Origin: JBDKVA01 sp039679375
Lineage (GTDB): Bacteria > Bacillota > Clostridia > Acetivibrionales > DTU013
DNA: 64,000 nt
Direction of reading: 5' to 3'
Assembly: GCA_039679375.1 (NCBI GenBank)
Contig: JBDKVA010000193.1
Location: 1 to 64,000 of the forward strand
A program made the position numbers and the translations under genes. Below, piece after piece: positions 53,463 through 62,126 of this stretch (positions are counted from its first letter, which is position 1; every line of letters begins with the position of its first letter). The notes under the pieces were generated by a model that saw nothing but the letters and a program-made list of their open reading frames with translations, was not told the origin of the DNA and did not search any database.

Positions 53463-54554
53463 ATGACGAATAAAGAACGATTCTTAAATCATATGAATTT
53501 CAAAGGTGTTGACAGATGCTTCTGTATGGAGACGGGTTTTTGGAGTGAATTATTTTCGGAATGGCCGATGTTTGCCGCTGCCAACGTAAAGAATAATGCA
53601 CAGGCCAATGCGTTCCTCGGACTTGATATGATTGAAAACTTTTGGGGTGAGCTAATCCATGCAAATACATTTCTCGAACCGTTTTATTCAAGTACATTAT
53701 TAGGTGAAACTGAAACCACTGAGATAATGTATAATTCATATGGGGTCGTTATAGAGAAAATGAAACCGTTATACGGGGAACGCAGCCGCATGCTGCGACC
53801 TTCAATTGTTACACCCGGCGACTGGCATCGTACAAAGGCGGAACGATTTATTATTGCCGATCCGAAAAGGAATGTTGATATTGAGCAATGCAGAAAAAAT
53901 CTATCCGGAGTAGTCGATAGTCCTCTGGGGCTTTACTGTGGCTCTATGGTTGGCTTAATCGCACAGATGCTTACATTTGAAGGTATGATATACTCATGCT
54001 TTGATTATCCGGAAATGATGGAAGATATGGTGGAAACGTGCTTTCGGCTTATTGACCGTTTTCTGGATCAGGTGCTTCCGCACTTCAAATTTGACATAGC
54101 TTGTTTTTATGAAAATATCACATGCAAGAATGGACCCACCTTGCCGGTATGGTTCTTCCGGGAAATTGTCGTGCCGCGCTACAAGCTGATTTGTAAAAAA
54201 CTGAATCAATATGGAGTGAATTTAATATCCGTGGGCAGCGACGGCGACATTCGCCCCCTGCTTCCATACTTCCTGGAATGCGGTGTCAATTGCCTCTCCC
54301 CATATGAAGTCAATGGCTGCGTACATCCGGATGAGCTGCTGAGCCGGTATCCTGGCGCACTTCGGATTATCGGCGGCGTTGACAAGCTTGAAATAGCCAA
54401 GGGAAAAGAGGAAATCGACAAGTATCTGCAATCTATTTATAAAGCGGTTGTACGCGGCGGGTACATCCCGCATATTGACCATGATGTACCTCCGAGTATA
54501 AGCGAAGAAAACTTTGTCTATTATCTGGAACAGAAGCGGAAGCTGCTTGGTTAA
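53463..54554 (+). CDS. Uroporphyrinogen decarboxylase (URO-D) family protein
   Basis: A 363-residue TIM-barrel protein: TNKERFLNHMNFKGVDRC start, TPGDWHRTKAERFI near 118, CFYENITCKNGPTLPVWFF near 212, VGSDGDIRPLLPYFLECGVN near 255 and IIGGVDKLEIAKG near 300. AAGGAGG lies upstream of ATG 53463. Catalytic residues of true heme URO-D are not conserved, so it is more likely a methyltransferase-type or sugar-catabolic URO-D relative, common beside carbohydrate genes in Firmicutes. It is divergent from the SGNH gene and may share a control region with it. Confidence 0.8.
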   Translation: MTNKERFLNHMNFKGVDRCFCMETGFWSELFSEWPMFAAANVKNNAQANAFLGLDMIENFWGELIHANTFLEPFYSSTLLGETETTEIMYNSYGVVIEKMKPLYGERSRMLRPSIVTPGDWHRTKAERFIIADPKRNVDIEQCRKNLSGVVDSPLGLYCGSMVGLIAQMLTFEGMIYSCFDYPEMMEDMVETCFRLIDRFLDQVLPHFKFDIACFYENITCKNGPTLPVWFFREIVVPRYKLICKKLNQYGVNLISVGSDGDIRPLLPYFLECGVNCLSPYEVNGCVHPDELLSRYPGALRIIGGVDKLEIAKGKEEIDKYLQSIYKAVVRGGYIPHIDHDVPPSISEENFVYYLEQKRKLLG

Positions 54555-54555
54555 T

Positions 54556-54780
54556 ATGCGCAGGTCCGATGACGATTTTATTTATATACTGTTTGATCAT
54601 ATTGACGGGGATAACCTGTTCGGTAAGCTTCTTTGCAAAGCTCTTATAAGGGAGCTTGCCGAAAACGTTGCCGAACTGCATAACATTCATCTAAGGTTGA
54701 TAATCAGCAGTTCATCAGAGCGGGATATTGCGATTAAATTGTCTATTTATCACATAGACATAATTCAATGGTCTACATAA
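54556..54780 (+). CDS. Small ORF, 74 aa, unrecognised
   Basis: The frame opens at ATG 54556 two bases after the URO-D stop, without a ribosome binding site, and encodes IYILFDHIDGDNLFGKLLCK and IHLRLIISSSSERDI. It could be a decayed regulator fragment. I see no family. The rest of 54781-54889 is an AT-rich spacer. Confidence 0.3.
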   Translation: MRRSDDDFIYILFDHIDGDNLFGKLLCKALIRELAENVAELHNIHLRLIISSSSERDIAIKLSIYHIDIIQWST

Positions 54781-54898
54781 GCAGGCTTTGTATATTTGTG
54801 TTTGATTATATGGTAAATTATTGATATCATTGTTGCAGGATAGTATTATATGACGAATTACTTATAATTTATATAAAATACGAAGGGAATTGAAAAAA

Positions 54899-55408
54899 AT
54901 GTCCGAAAAAAGTAACGCCTCTTTGGATAAAGAGCAAGAGAAAATCAGTCCCCAAATAGAGGAAGAAATCCTCGAACTTCTTGAGGGTGATTTAAAGGAA
55001 ACAGCGCTGGGATTCGTCGCCTATTTAAGAACGAATCAAATGACGCCGCGGCAGTGGTTTGGTCCAAATTATTGGAGAATTCCCTATGAGAAAAATTATT
55101 TGTGCAGCATATTCATGAATAAGGATAAATGGCGCGTTTTTTTCTTTTCAGGTGATTACAAGGGCGAATTTGAGGAAGGGTTCGTAAAAGCCGTTCAAGA
55201 CAGTGTAATGCCTTGTGTATCTTGTACGGGTGACGATTGCCCAAAGGGAAAAGAAATGACGGTTTTCGGCAAAGAATTTACAAACACATGTTTTCAATTC
55301 CCTGTTCAGTTTGTAAATCCTAATGGTAGTACTTTGGAATATATTAAGGAATTGTTAGAGTATTGGAAAGAGGTAGCACCACATAGTGATTCATGGCATG
55401 CTCATTGA
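54899..55408 (+). CDS. Cys-rich hypothetical protein
   Basis: About 170 residues: an acidic N-terminal coil (SLDKEQEKISPQIEEEILEL), then YLRTNQMTPRQWFGPNYWRI near residue 45, and near 105 a CVSCTGDDCPKGKEMTVFG cluster with a fourth Cys in NTC. The four cysteines (CxxC-x4-C...C) suggest a metal site or a redox centre. The fold resembles YdhG/DUF1801-like proteins by order of strands only, a weak inference. ATG 54899 and TTG 54890 are both possible starts after AAGGGA. Confidence 0.55.
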   Translation: MSEKSNASLDKEQEKISPQIEEEILELLEGDLKETALGFVAYLRTNQMTPRQWFGPNYWRIPYEKNYLCSIFMNKDKWRVFFFSGDYKGEFEEGFVKAVQDSVMPCVSCTGDDCPKGKEMTVFGKEFTNTCFQFPVQFVNPNGSTLEYIKELLEYWKEVAPHSDSWHAH

Positions 55409-55459
55409 CTTGGACAGTACTGTCTAATAAGCATTTTCAGTACTAAACTACTACACAAC

Positions 55460-55711
55460 TTGTTTAAATATGCAACTTCGTACCTTGTTAATTCTATCAT
55501 TGAGCTATTTACGAATAAATTCACAGGTATTTTATGCCTGGCATCTGAAAAACCTGTATCACATTTTGAATTTTATAGGCTTTTAGCACGAATTATAAGC
55601 ATGGATGAGAATTTGATTGCTCCGGTTATATCAGAAAATCCATATAAAGATTACTTTAATGTTTCAAAGTCAAAAGCTTTGCTAAAGACAATTATATACG
55701 ATTTTGTATAG
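55460..55711 (+). pseudogene. dTDP-4-dehydrorhamnose reductase-like (RmlD) C-terminal fragment
   Basis: The 83-residue frame contains GILCLASEKPVSHFEFYRLL, then ARIISMDENLIAPV, then NVSKSKALLKT, resembling the C-terminal third of RmlD-type NADPH-dependent sugar-nucleotide reductases. The Rossmann N-terminus (GxxGxxG) and YxxxK site are absent. It is a truncated relic, adjacent to another one. Confidence 0.55.
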
Positions 55712-55733
55712 ACCTACCTTGGAGAATTTTTCA

Positions 55734-55860
55734 GCATGCTTATGCAGAATTTCATTATATTTTATATAGTAGTCAAACCGTTCTTTTCCGGTCATGCCGG
55801 CAGTATCGGGAGGGTTATAGCGAACGATTTGTATACCTGGTGAACAAACGTTTCTAACTG
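55734..55860 (-). pseudogene. Decayed 3' fragment of the SGNH hydrolase gene
   Basis: The minus-strand sequence here repeats 52331 onward without gaps for about 90 bases at an offset of 3403, with scattered point differences. A shorter match (to about 52465-52490) follows after a deletion. The match covers the region upstream of the DNIHLTKYG block. Nothing else of the gene remains. 55861-56140 shows no gene. Confidence 0.75.
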
Positions 55861-56143
55861 CTGTTAGACATGGGCTTGAAATACGTTGGGTTGCAGGCGG
55901 CCTTCAGGTTATGAGTTACTAGGCCTTAATAATAAAAAATCATCGATCCCAAAGTGTGTAAATACTGCCCTTTTATCTACTTTTCCGTCCATAATATACA
56001 TACAGTTTTATAGGCATAGCAATAACCGATAAATCGGTATTGAGGGTAAATTAATAATGTATTACATTGCCTGTATAGCATGGCTTTTTCGCTGATTTCC
56101 TATACAGCCATGCCTTCTCCGAGAGATTGCCGTCATGTGGAGC

Positions 56144-56190
56144 GATATAATGCATCTGCATTTCAGCTTTATTGGCAGATGCGTTATATC
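56144..56190. other. 16-bp stem hairpin at the end of the toxin gene
   Basis: GATATAATGCATCTGC (56144-56159) pairs with GCAGATGCGTTATATC (56175-56190), one G-U, and a 15-base loop. The right arm overlaps the stop codon of the mazF-like gene. There is no T run, so it may protect the transcript 3' end or attenuate toxin expression. Confidence 0.6.
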
Positions 56191-56539
56191 ATAAATCAAG
56201 CTCAAAGTATTCCTTTATAACATTGTTTATACTGTTACGGATTATGTTATCATTAATAACGCCGCAGTTTTTTCCAAGCCTCTCTTTAGAGACAGTTCTT
56301 ATTTGGTGAACCATAGCGATAGAATCTTTTGGAAGGCTGGTTTTACTCATTGGTAAATAAATTTCAGTAGGATATACTCGGCCTTGTCCTTTTACCGATG
56401 ATACCGGCAGTACTGTGATGACCGGCAGTATTTCATTTACCGCATTATTCGATATGACAAGCACAGGTCTTGTCCCTGCCTGTTCGGAGCCCACGACAGG
56501 ATCAAGGGATACCCAGTACAGCGACCACTTTTCTACCAT
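56189..56539 (-). CDS. MazF/PemK-like endoribonuclease toxin
   Basis: A 116-residue toxin of the MazF/PemK/CcdB-like fold: WSLYWVSLDPVVGSEQAGTRPVLVIS near residue 4 (split into its WVSLDP and GSEQAGTRPV parts), VITVLPVSS near 40 with conserved Ser, and SIAMVHQIRTVSKERL near 72 including the Thr/Arg of the active site. MazF toxins cut mRNA at short motifs. Its start overlaps the antitoxin end by 7 bases. The adjacent Pnkp/Hen1 repair system can in principle mend such cuts (inference). Confidence 0.88.
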   Translation of the reverse strand: MVEKWSLYWVSLDPVVGSEQAGTRPVLVISNNAVNEILPVITVLPVSSVKGQGRVYPTEIYLPMSKTSLPKDSIAMVHQIRTVSKERLGKNCGVINDNIIRNSINNVIKEYFELDL

Positions 56540-56820
56540 TCGGGAATCATCTCCTCAGTCTCTTTATCCAAATACCTGAAGCTTTTCATAGCATCTTCAT
56601 TGCGTTTTATGAAATCCGGATCTTCAACTGCTTCTTTCAAGCAATCTCTGTAATCCTTTGCTTTCAGATTAATAAGGTATTCTTCAATGGCTTCCCTCAC
56701 CCCGGCGTTAACCGAGGTTATTTTGCTGCCGTCAACAAGTTCTTTTAGTTCCCTGATGCTTGATTCAGGGAGCACAACGGTATATTTGACGCTATTTTCG
56801 ATGGATTTTGTCCTGCCCAT
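56533..56820 (-). CDS. Antitoxin, ribbon-helix-helix type
   Basis: A 95-residue antitoxin. N-terminal MGRTKSIENSVKYTVVLPES and SIRELKELVDGSKITSVNAG fit a ribbon-helix-helix DNA-binding dimer; the C-terminal acidic helix (SFRYLDKETEEMIPEW) would wrap the toxin. GGAGGTG lies before the ATG at 56820, which I prefer over the in-frame upstream ATG at 56874. A minus-strand TTGCAT-17-TATAAT promoter precedes it. It would repress its own operon. Confidence 0.8.
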   Translation of the reverse strand: MGRTKSIENSVKYTVVLPESSIRELKELVDGSKITSVNAGVREAIEEYLINLKAKDYRDCLKEAVEDPDFIKRNEDAMKSFRYLDKETEEMIPEW

Positions 56821-57025
56821 TATTTTCACCTCCATAATATGATTATAATTTATGCCATCATTATATGCAAGCACATATATTAAATTACTAAAATATAATA
56901 ACGAAAATAATAAAATATATCATGTTATTTGGAAGGATATAGTATATCCCTGTAGAATATAAAACACATTAATTATTTATCATGTGTTTTATGAGTGTTC
57001 ATAGTTAGAAAAGGGAAAAACATTA

Positions 57026-58000
57026 ATGATTGATTTAAACATTATTGTCGATAAACTTCTGGATATGAAGCCTGATCCAATTCCAGAATTTATCCTATTA
57101 AAGGAATTTAAGGGATTTAGCCTAAATTGTCGTGAATATCAGAATGCGTACGATAGGGTATGTAACCATCTTTTTGTTAAAGAGATTGAAAACGAACAAA
57201 ATCATAGAGGGTTTTGGCCGCCTTTTCACGGCTATTCCGAGCACATAATACGAAGATGCCTTTCGCTTGGACTAGACAAGGATCATCACTGCCTTAAAAG
57301 AATATCTGACTATATAAAAAAAGTTCTTAATAATGAAGAATGCTGGGATGAATTTGAAAAGCAGGACAATATCCGTTGGTGGCCGGAAATGTTTGTACCG
57401 CTTGCTTGTGCAGCCATGCTTTCATTGATTGAAGCAGATAACGAAATACTCGATTTGCACAGGCGCCGCTGGGCTTATTTTGCAGAAACAGCTTTCTCCG
57501 GGGGCGGTTATGACAAAGAGGCGGAAAGTAGTGCTCAGAATAACTATTTTGGGTTTATTACAAAACGTACTATACCGGCGTTTGGCTATTATAATCTGCT
57601 GTTATTGGCTCCAACAGATAAAGTAAATTACATCAGTGATACTACCGACCGGGCGTTAGTAGATTACTCCATGAACTATGCAGATCAAATTTACTATGTT
57701 TACAACTGCAAACTATCAGATTTTGTCCCTATTGCTATTAAGAGAAGGGACAGCAGGGACTTTTGTCACTGGTTACGTGCTTTATCTCTGGTTTCGCAGT
57801 TTAAGGGATGGATGAAATATAAGGACAGATATAATGAGTGGATTTTTAGCCAAAGGAATAAGGATAACTTTTGGGAATTAGTAAATAAACCAAATCGTTT
57901 TGACTTTCCTTTATCGGATTCTTGGAGAAACCGGAGAAATAGGATCATCGACAGTACTATCATGGTTTTAAGGTTCTTAAATCATAATCAAGTGTTCTAG
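57026..58000 (+). CDS. Predicted alpha/alpha-barrel protein, function unknown
   Basis: A 324-residue soluble protein, almost wholly helical, with Trp-rich and aromatic loops: RGFWPPFHGYSEHIIRR near residue 61, DNIRWWPEMFVPLACAAMLS near 118, and a C-terminal DSTIMVLRFLNH. Similar C-terminal D-x-T-x-x-L-x-x-L-x patterns occur in alpha/alpha-toroid proteins such as prenyltransferase/squalene-cyclase-like clostridial hypotheticals. No catalytic Asp motif is clear. ATG 57026 has AGAAAAGGGAAAA upstream. It stands alone between the toxin-antitoxin pair and a remnant-rich gap. Confidence 0.5.
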   Translation: MIDLNIIVDKLLDMKPDPIPEFILLKEFKGFSLNCREYQNAYDRVCNHLFVKEIENEQNHRGFWPPFHGYSEHIIRRCLSLGLDKDHHCLKRISDYIKKVLNNEECWDEFEKQDNIRWWPEMFVPLACAAMLSLIEADNEILDLHRRRWAYFAETAFSGGGYDKEAESSAQNNYFGFITKRTIPAFGYYNLLLLAPTDKVNYISDTTDRALVDYSMNYADQIYYVYNCKLSDFVPIAIKRRDSRDFCHWLRALSLVSQFKGWMKYKDRYNEWIFSQRNKDNFWELVNKPNRFDFPLSDSWRNRRNRIIDSTIMVLRFLNHNQVF

Positions 58001-58517
58001 TATCTTTACAAATAGCGTACCATTTAAGTTTATATAAGGCTAATACTTGATAGTTAAGCCTTGCTAAAAAATACATTCAACAAGGCAGACTTATTATTCA
58101 TATGATAAAGATCAGACAGAACATGATGCAGGAAGATTTTCTGGAGCTGGAGCCTGTACTCCTTAAGGAGCTAAAGCAGGATGAGAGGCTGGAGAATGCT
58201 CATTTGTTCGGCAAATTGGAGCAGGTGAGCCTTTTTGAATAACTGAAGAATAGCATGTACACAAATATCCACTCTATGGTATAATCAAAAAGCTTTGGAG
58301 ATAAAGTTGTTGTTGATGATTTGAGTTTTGAGATTAATCGACCGGGGCGAACCAATGTCAATAATTAAAAACAGGATATTCAGAGCAAGGCAATTATTGA
58401 AGGAAATGCTCATAGGCGTGGCATAGCCACAAAACGCTTTACGATGTGCTATGCACCCTGCCAAAGCTATGACCACAATCAAGCTTATCGCGGCAGTTTC
58501 CTGCCGGGCATCGCATT
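58001..58517. other. Remnant-rich intergenic region
   Basis: A 46-residue frame at 58102-58242 (MIKIRQNMMQEDFLELEPVL onward) has no recognised family. At about 58288-58350 the reading KSFGDKVVVDDLSFEINRPG matches the first strand of ABC ATPases up to just before Walker A, then is lost: a truncated ABC gene. The rest up to the AraC gene shows frames but no family I can name. Confidence 0.45.
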
Positions 58518-60779
58518 TCAGACCCGAGCGGAAGGCTCTTCTTTTTTTGAATTCTGCCGGTACTCTGAAGGCGTAATGCCTGTTATCTTTTTGAAAATAG
58601 TATAAAAATAACTCTTGCTGTAAAAACCTGCCTTAGCAGCAACATCACTTACAGGCATACTGGATTCTTCAAGCAATTCAAGCGTTTTTCCCACCCGCAG
58701 CTTGTTTAAATAATCGCCTATGGACTTGTTGGTGTACGTTTTGAACAGCCTGCCCAGATAATTCGGCGAAATGCCAAGTTTGTCGGCAATTGTATTCTGA
58801 CACAGGCTTTCATCCGCATAGTGCTGGTTTATTATATCTATTGCATCATTTACTAGAACTCCGTATTTTGAGTTCTTCTGCTTTTCGAGTTGCATAAAGA
58901 CATGGTTGAACATGGTAGTAAAATTATTTTTGATCTCCTCCATAGTTTCACACTTATTCAGATTAGAAGTAAATGTGTTGAAATCATAATCAATGGAGTA
59001 TTTGCTTATATTTTCAACGCTTTCAAAGGTATTTATGATTGAGAATGTCAGTCTTAACAGCAGAGAATTTATTGCTTTATACGTATATCCATTAACCGAA
59101 TATAGAATTTCTTCCAGCAGCTTTTCGGCTTGCTCGATTTTTCCAAGCATCAGTGCATCCAGCAGCAATTTTTCTTTTGCATACGGATGCACATATTCCT
59201 TATTGTAAAGCATTTTCAAATCCTCTGTATGTATTATGCATTTATGCCCATAAAAAAGCCTACAGTTGGAAGCTTGCTTTACTTCGGTATATAGAAGCCC
59301 AATATCGCTGAAGGTATATCCCGACGGGCTTATTACTGCAGACAAGGATAACTTGATATTCTTTTCGACTGAGTCCTGTATGAGCCGGATTATTTCATCA
59401 AGTCGGATGAGCTCCTCTGGTAAACTGTTATCGCTAATGATTAATGTAATAAGATCGTCCTTCATGTCAACCATTTCAATAATGCATTTCTCGTGCAGCT
59501 TATGACCTGCTTCTTTAATGATAGCCTGTTTCAGGAGCGTGATTTCATGCGTTTTAAACCTTGAGCATAGTTCATTATAATGGTCTATTCTGAATAAAAC
59601 CAGCACCAGTTCGTCTTCGACCGGGAGTAAAATATTTAACCTTTTAAAATCCTCTTTTACTTTTTCACAGGACAGAGGAAGCTCATTAAGCATGCTGATG
59701 TAAAGATACTCTTCCTTACGCTTTTCCAGTTCGCTGCGATTATCCTTTATCTGGTTTTGCAGGTCTATAATAATATCATCAATAGATCTTTTCGCCCTTC
59801 CGGTAATCATATACGAAACAATATAACCTATGAATATATAAACAGCGAACATAAGAATAGTGATTATGCCGATTTTTTTAAGGTTATCATATATGCTGAT
59901 GTAAGGAATGATGCGTATAAAGTACCATCCAAACCTGCTTGATTTGACGTATGTAATAAAGGATTTGGTATTTTGCACATCGCATATAAAAGACCCCGTA
60001 TCATTTTTGGAATTGAGTATTCCGGATGCAAAATCCTCATGTGAAATATTATTAAGAATATCATCCTTATATAGGGAACTGACCAGTACGCCTTCCTCAT
60101 TCATTATGCACAATTCACCTTTAATATTATTGTTGAATGATTCAATAGAATTTTTAACCCAACTCTCTGAAATATTAATAATTACAACAGTTCCGATATA
60201 ATCTGCAGAAGCAATAGGCAGATTATAAAAGATGCTATAAATATTAATTGTATTATTTGGTACGTCCGGAGCACCCTCCATTTTAATTTTTCTTGCAATG
60301 GGATGAAGAATTTTAACATTATCGAAATTATCAATGAGATTTACAGCGTCCTTATCCCAAAACTCGATCCTCTTCCTTTTAGGATCGTTATGAAGCGTAG
60401 TATAGAAGCAATCGGTCTGTTTGTTGTAAACATATATAGATACGATATTAGAAGCCATTATAGTATAGCTTTTTAGCCTTCCATACGTTTTATTCAGAAA
60501 CGTTGCGTCTTTATTAATATCATTAACCATCGAAGTAATTTCTGTATCATTATGAATCTGGTAAGCGATTTTCCGCATTGGTTCAAATAGTGCATCACAG
60601 CTTCCGGTCATCTGAAGAAGGCTATTTGTGGAATTACCGATTATACGCTCGACCTCCATATTATAGTAAACTAAAAAAAATACAATAGAGATGACTAATA
60701 ATATCATTACCATTGAAAAGGTGATATATTTTTTTAAGAAACCAAAAACCCTGTCCTTATCTTCTATTTTGGTACTCAC
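58518..60779 (-). CDS. AraC-family membrane-bound transcriptional regulator
   Basis: A 753-residue one-component sensor. Two membrane helices (about residues 18-38 and 300-322) flank an extracellular Cache-like sensor region. The cytoplasmic part has a helical linker and ends in an AraC double helix-turn-helix: DYLNKLRVGKTLELLEESSM, then PVSDVAAKAGFYSKSYFYTI and FKKITGITPSEYR (residues about 655-750). GTG 60779 follows GAGGT. Such YesM/YtcD-type regulators control carbohydrate ABC operons. It is divergent from the permease genes across 336 bases, so it is the likely activator of that transporter in response to an external sugar. Confidence 0.85.
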   Translation of the reverse strand: MSTKIEDKDRVFGFLKKYITFSMVMILLVISIVFFLVYYNMEVERIIGNSTNSLLQMTGSCDALFEPMRKIAYQIHNDTEITSMVNDINKDATFLNKTYGRLKSYTIMASNIVSIYVYNKQTDCFYTTLHNDPKRKRIEFWDKDAVNLIDNFDNVKILHPIARKIKMEGAPDVPNNTINIYSIFYNLPIASADYIGTVVIINISESWVKNSIESFNNNIKGELCIMNEEGVLVSSLYKDDILNNISHEDFASGILNSKNDTGSFICDVQNTKSFITYVKSSRFGWYFIRIIPYISIYDNLKKIGIITILMFAVYIFIGYIVSYMITGRAKRSIDDIIIDLQNQIKDNRSELEKRKEEYLYISMLNELPLSCEKVKEDFKRLNILLPVEDELVLVLFRIDHYNELCSRFKTHEITLLKQAIIKEAGHKLHEKCIIEMVDMKDDLITLIISDNSLPEELIRLDEIIRLIQDSVEKNIKLSLSAVISPSGYTFSDIGLLYTEVKQASNCRLFYGHKCIIHTEDLKMLYNKEYVHPYAKEKLLLDALMLGKIEQAEKLLEEILYSVNGYTYKAINSLLLRLTFSIINTFESVENISKYSIDYDFNTFTSNLNKCETMEEIKNNFTTMFNHVFMQLEKQKNSKYGVLVNDAIDIINQHYADESLCQNTIADKLGISPNYLGRLFKTYTNKSIGDYLNKLRVGKTLELLEESSMPVSDVAAKAGFYSKSYFYTIFKKITGITPSEYRQNSKKEEPSARV

Positions 60780-61115
60780 TGATTTTACCTCAACAATAAT
60801 ATTTTAATTGCATTTAAGAAATTCGGTGTTAACAAAAAAAACAAAACCAAAATTGATTTAGTAATAATATACAAAAATAATAAATTTACTACTATAATTT
60901 TAGTATAACCATGACATATAATCAACAACTTCTATTGCCAAAAAAGAATTTTTATTGCAAATCAAACAATTTGTTAAATTTCAAAGACAAAAATGTTAAT
61001 TTTCGAAGTGAACCCCTGATTCAGGAGTTTACATTTAAAGGTTTATGGATGAAAATTAACATGTCAGATATTTTCACAGCATAAATCCCATAACTAATTT
61101 TCTTGGAGGCTAAAC
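60780..61115. promoter_or_regulatory. Divergent control region of the regulator and transporter
   Basis: A very AT-rich 336-base gap between the AraC gene (minus) and the permease operon (plus). It holds TATAAT-like boxes, for example at 60892. TTGGAGG precedes the permease start. No unmistakable -35/-10 pair or operator was found. Confidence 0.4.
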
Positions 61116-62114
61116 ATGACAACTATCGAAAATAAAAAGAATATAAAAACTAAAACATTACCAAGCTCAAATCCCTTTTACAATTTCATTAAAGAGATTA
61201 AAAAGAACAGCAGCATGTTTATTTTACTGCTGCCCGGATTTCTGCTTGTGTTCGTATTATGTTATATGCCAATGGCAGGTATATTATTGGCCTTTCAAAA
61301 ATACAGATTTGTACACAAAAACTTTTTTATAAATTTATTAAAATTAGAATGGGTTAGCTTTGATAATTTCAAGCTATTTTTCACTGATCAATATTTCGCT
61401 CATGCTTTAAAAAACACTATTATCTATAATACTGTTTTTTTGTTAACGGGTACAATCATTTCTCTGATTATTGCCATAATAATAAATGAGCTGCTCAATA
61501 GAAAAATTGCAAAGCTATATCATAGCCTGATGATACTTCCATATTTTTTGTCAATGATAGTATTTAGTTATGTAGTATTCGCATTTCTTGGACAGGAGCA
61601 TGGTTTTATAAACAACTCCATACTTGTACCTCTTGGTCTTAAAAAAATAGAATGGTACATGGAGCCTAAATACTGGCCGTTTATATTGATTATCGTCAAT
61701 ACCATTAAGCATGCTGCTTATGGCAGCATATTATACCTTTCGGCTATAGTAGGTCTGGATCCTGAATATTATGAACTGGCAATGATATATGGAGCAAGCA
61801 AGTGGCAGCAGCTTACAAAAATTACACTGCCTTTAATCTCTAATGTAATAATTATACTCATAATACTAAACCTTGGTAATATACTATCAGCCGATTTCGC
61901 AATGTTTTATAGTGTTCCGCTTCATGTACCGCACTTAAGAAGCGCAACGCGCGTATTGGATGTATATATTTATGAGCTGTTCAGACTTGCCCTATCGGAT
62001 CAAATAGGTAAAACCACCGCAGCTGGTCTTTTTAAATCTATAATTGGTATGATTACTGTACTGACATCAAATTTAGTAGTAAGAAAAATTGACAAAGAAA
62101 AAGCATTATTTTAG
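61116..62114 (+). CDS. Sugar ABC permease, LplB/YteP-like
   Basis: A 332-residue permease with 6 hydrophobic segments. The binding-protein-dependent transport motif is near residue 225 (YYELAMIYGASKWQQLTKI, EAA-loop pattern). The N-terminal NSSMFILLLPGFLLVFVLCY and LAFQKYRF fit the LplB family of polysaccharide-degradation-product uptake systems. TTGGAGG is 5 bases upstream of ATG 61116. It is the first gene of an operon with the second permease and the binding lipoprotein. The ATPase is not encoded nearby; such systems commonly share a common one. Confidence 0.9.
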   Translation: MTTIENKKNIKTKTLPSSNPFYNFIKEIKKNSSMFILLLPGFLLVFVLCYMPMAGILLAFQKYRFVHKNFFINLLKLEWVSFDNFKLFFTDQYFAHALKNTIIYNTVFLLTGTIISLIIAIIINELLNRKIAKLYHSLMILPYFLSMIVFSYVVFAFLGQEHGFINNSILVPLGLKKIEWYMEPKYWPFILIIVNTIKHAAYGSILYLSAIVGLDPEYYELAMIYGASKWQQLTKITLPLISNVIIILIILNLGNILSADFAMFYSVPLHVPHLRSATRVLDVYIYELFRLALSDQIGKTTAAGLFKSIIGMITVLTSNLVVRKIDKEKALF

Positions 62115-62126
62115 GAGGGTGCAGCA

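Noticed and set aside
56068..56115. Repeated CTGTATAGC/CCTATACAG near 56.08 kb as a mobile element end
   Set aside because: Short, imperfect and without matching partner or target duplication.
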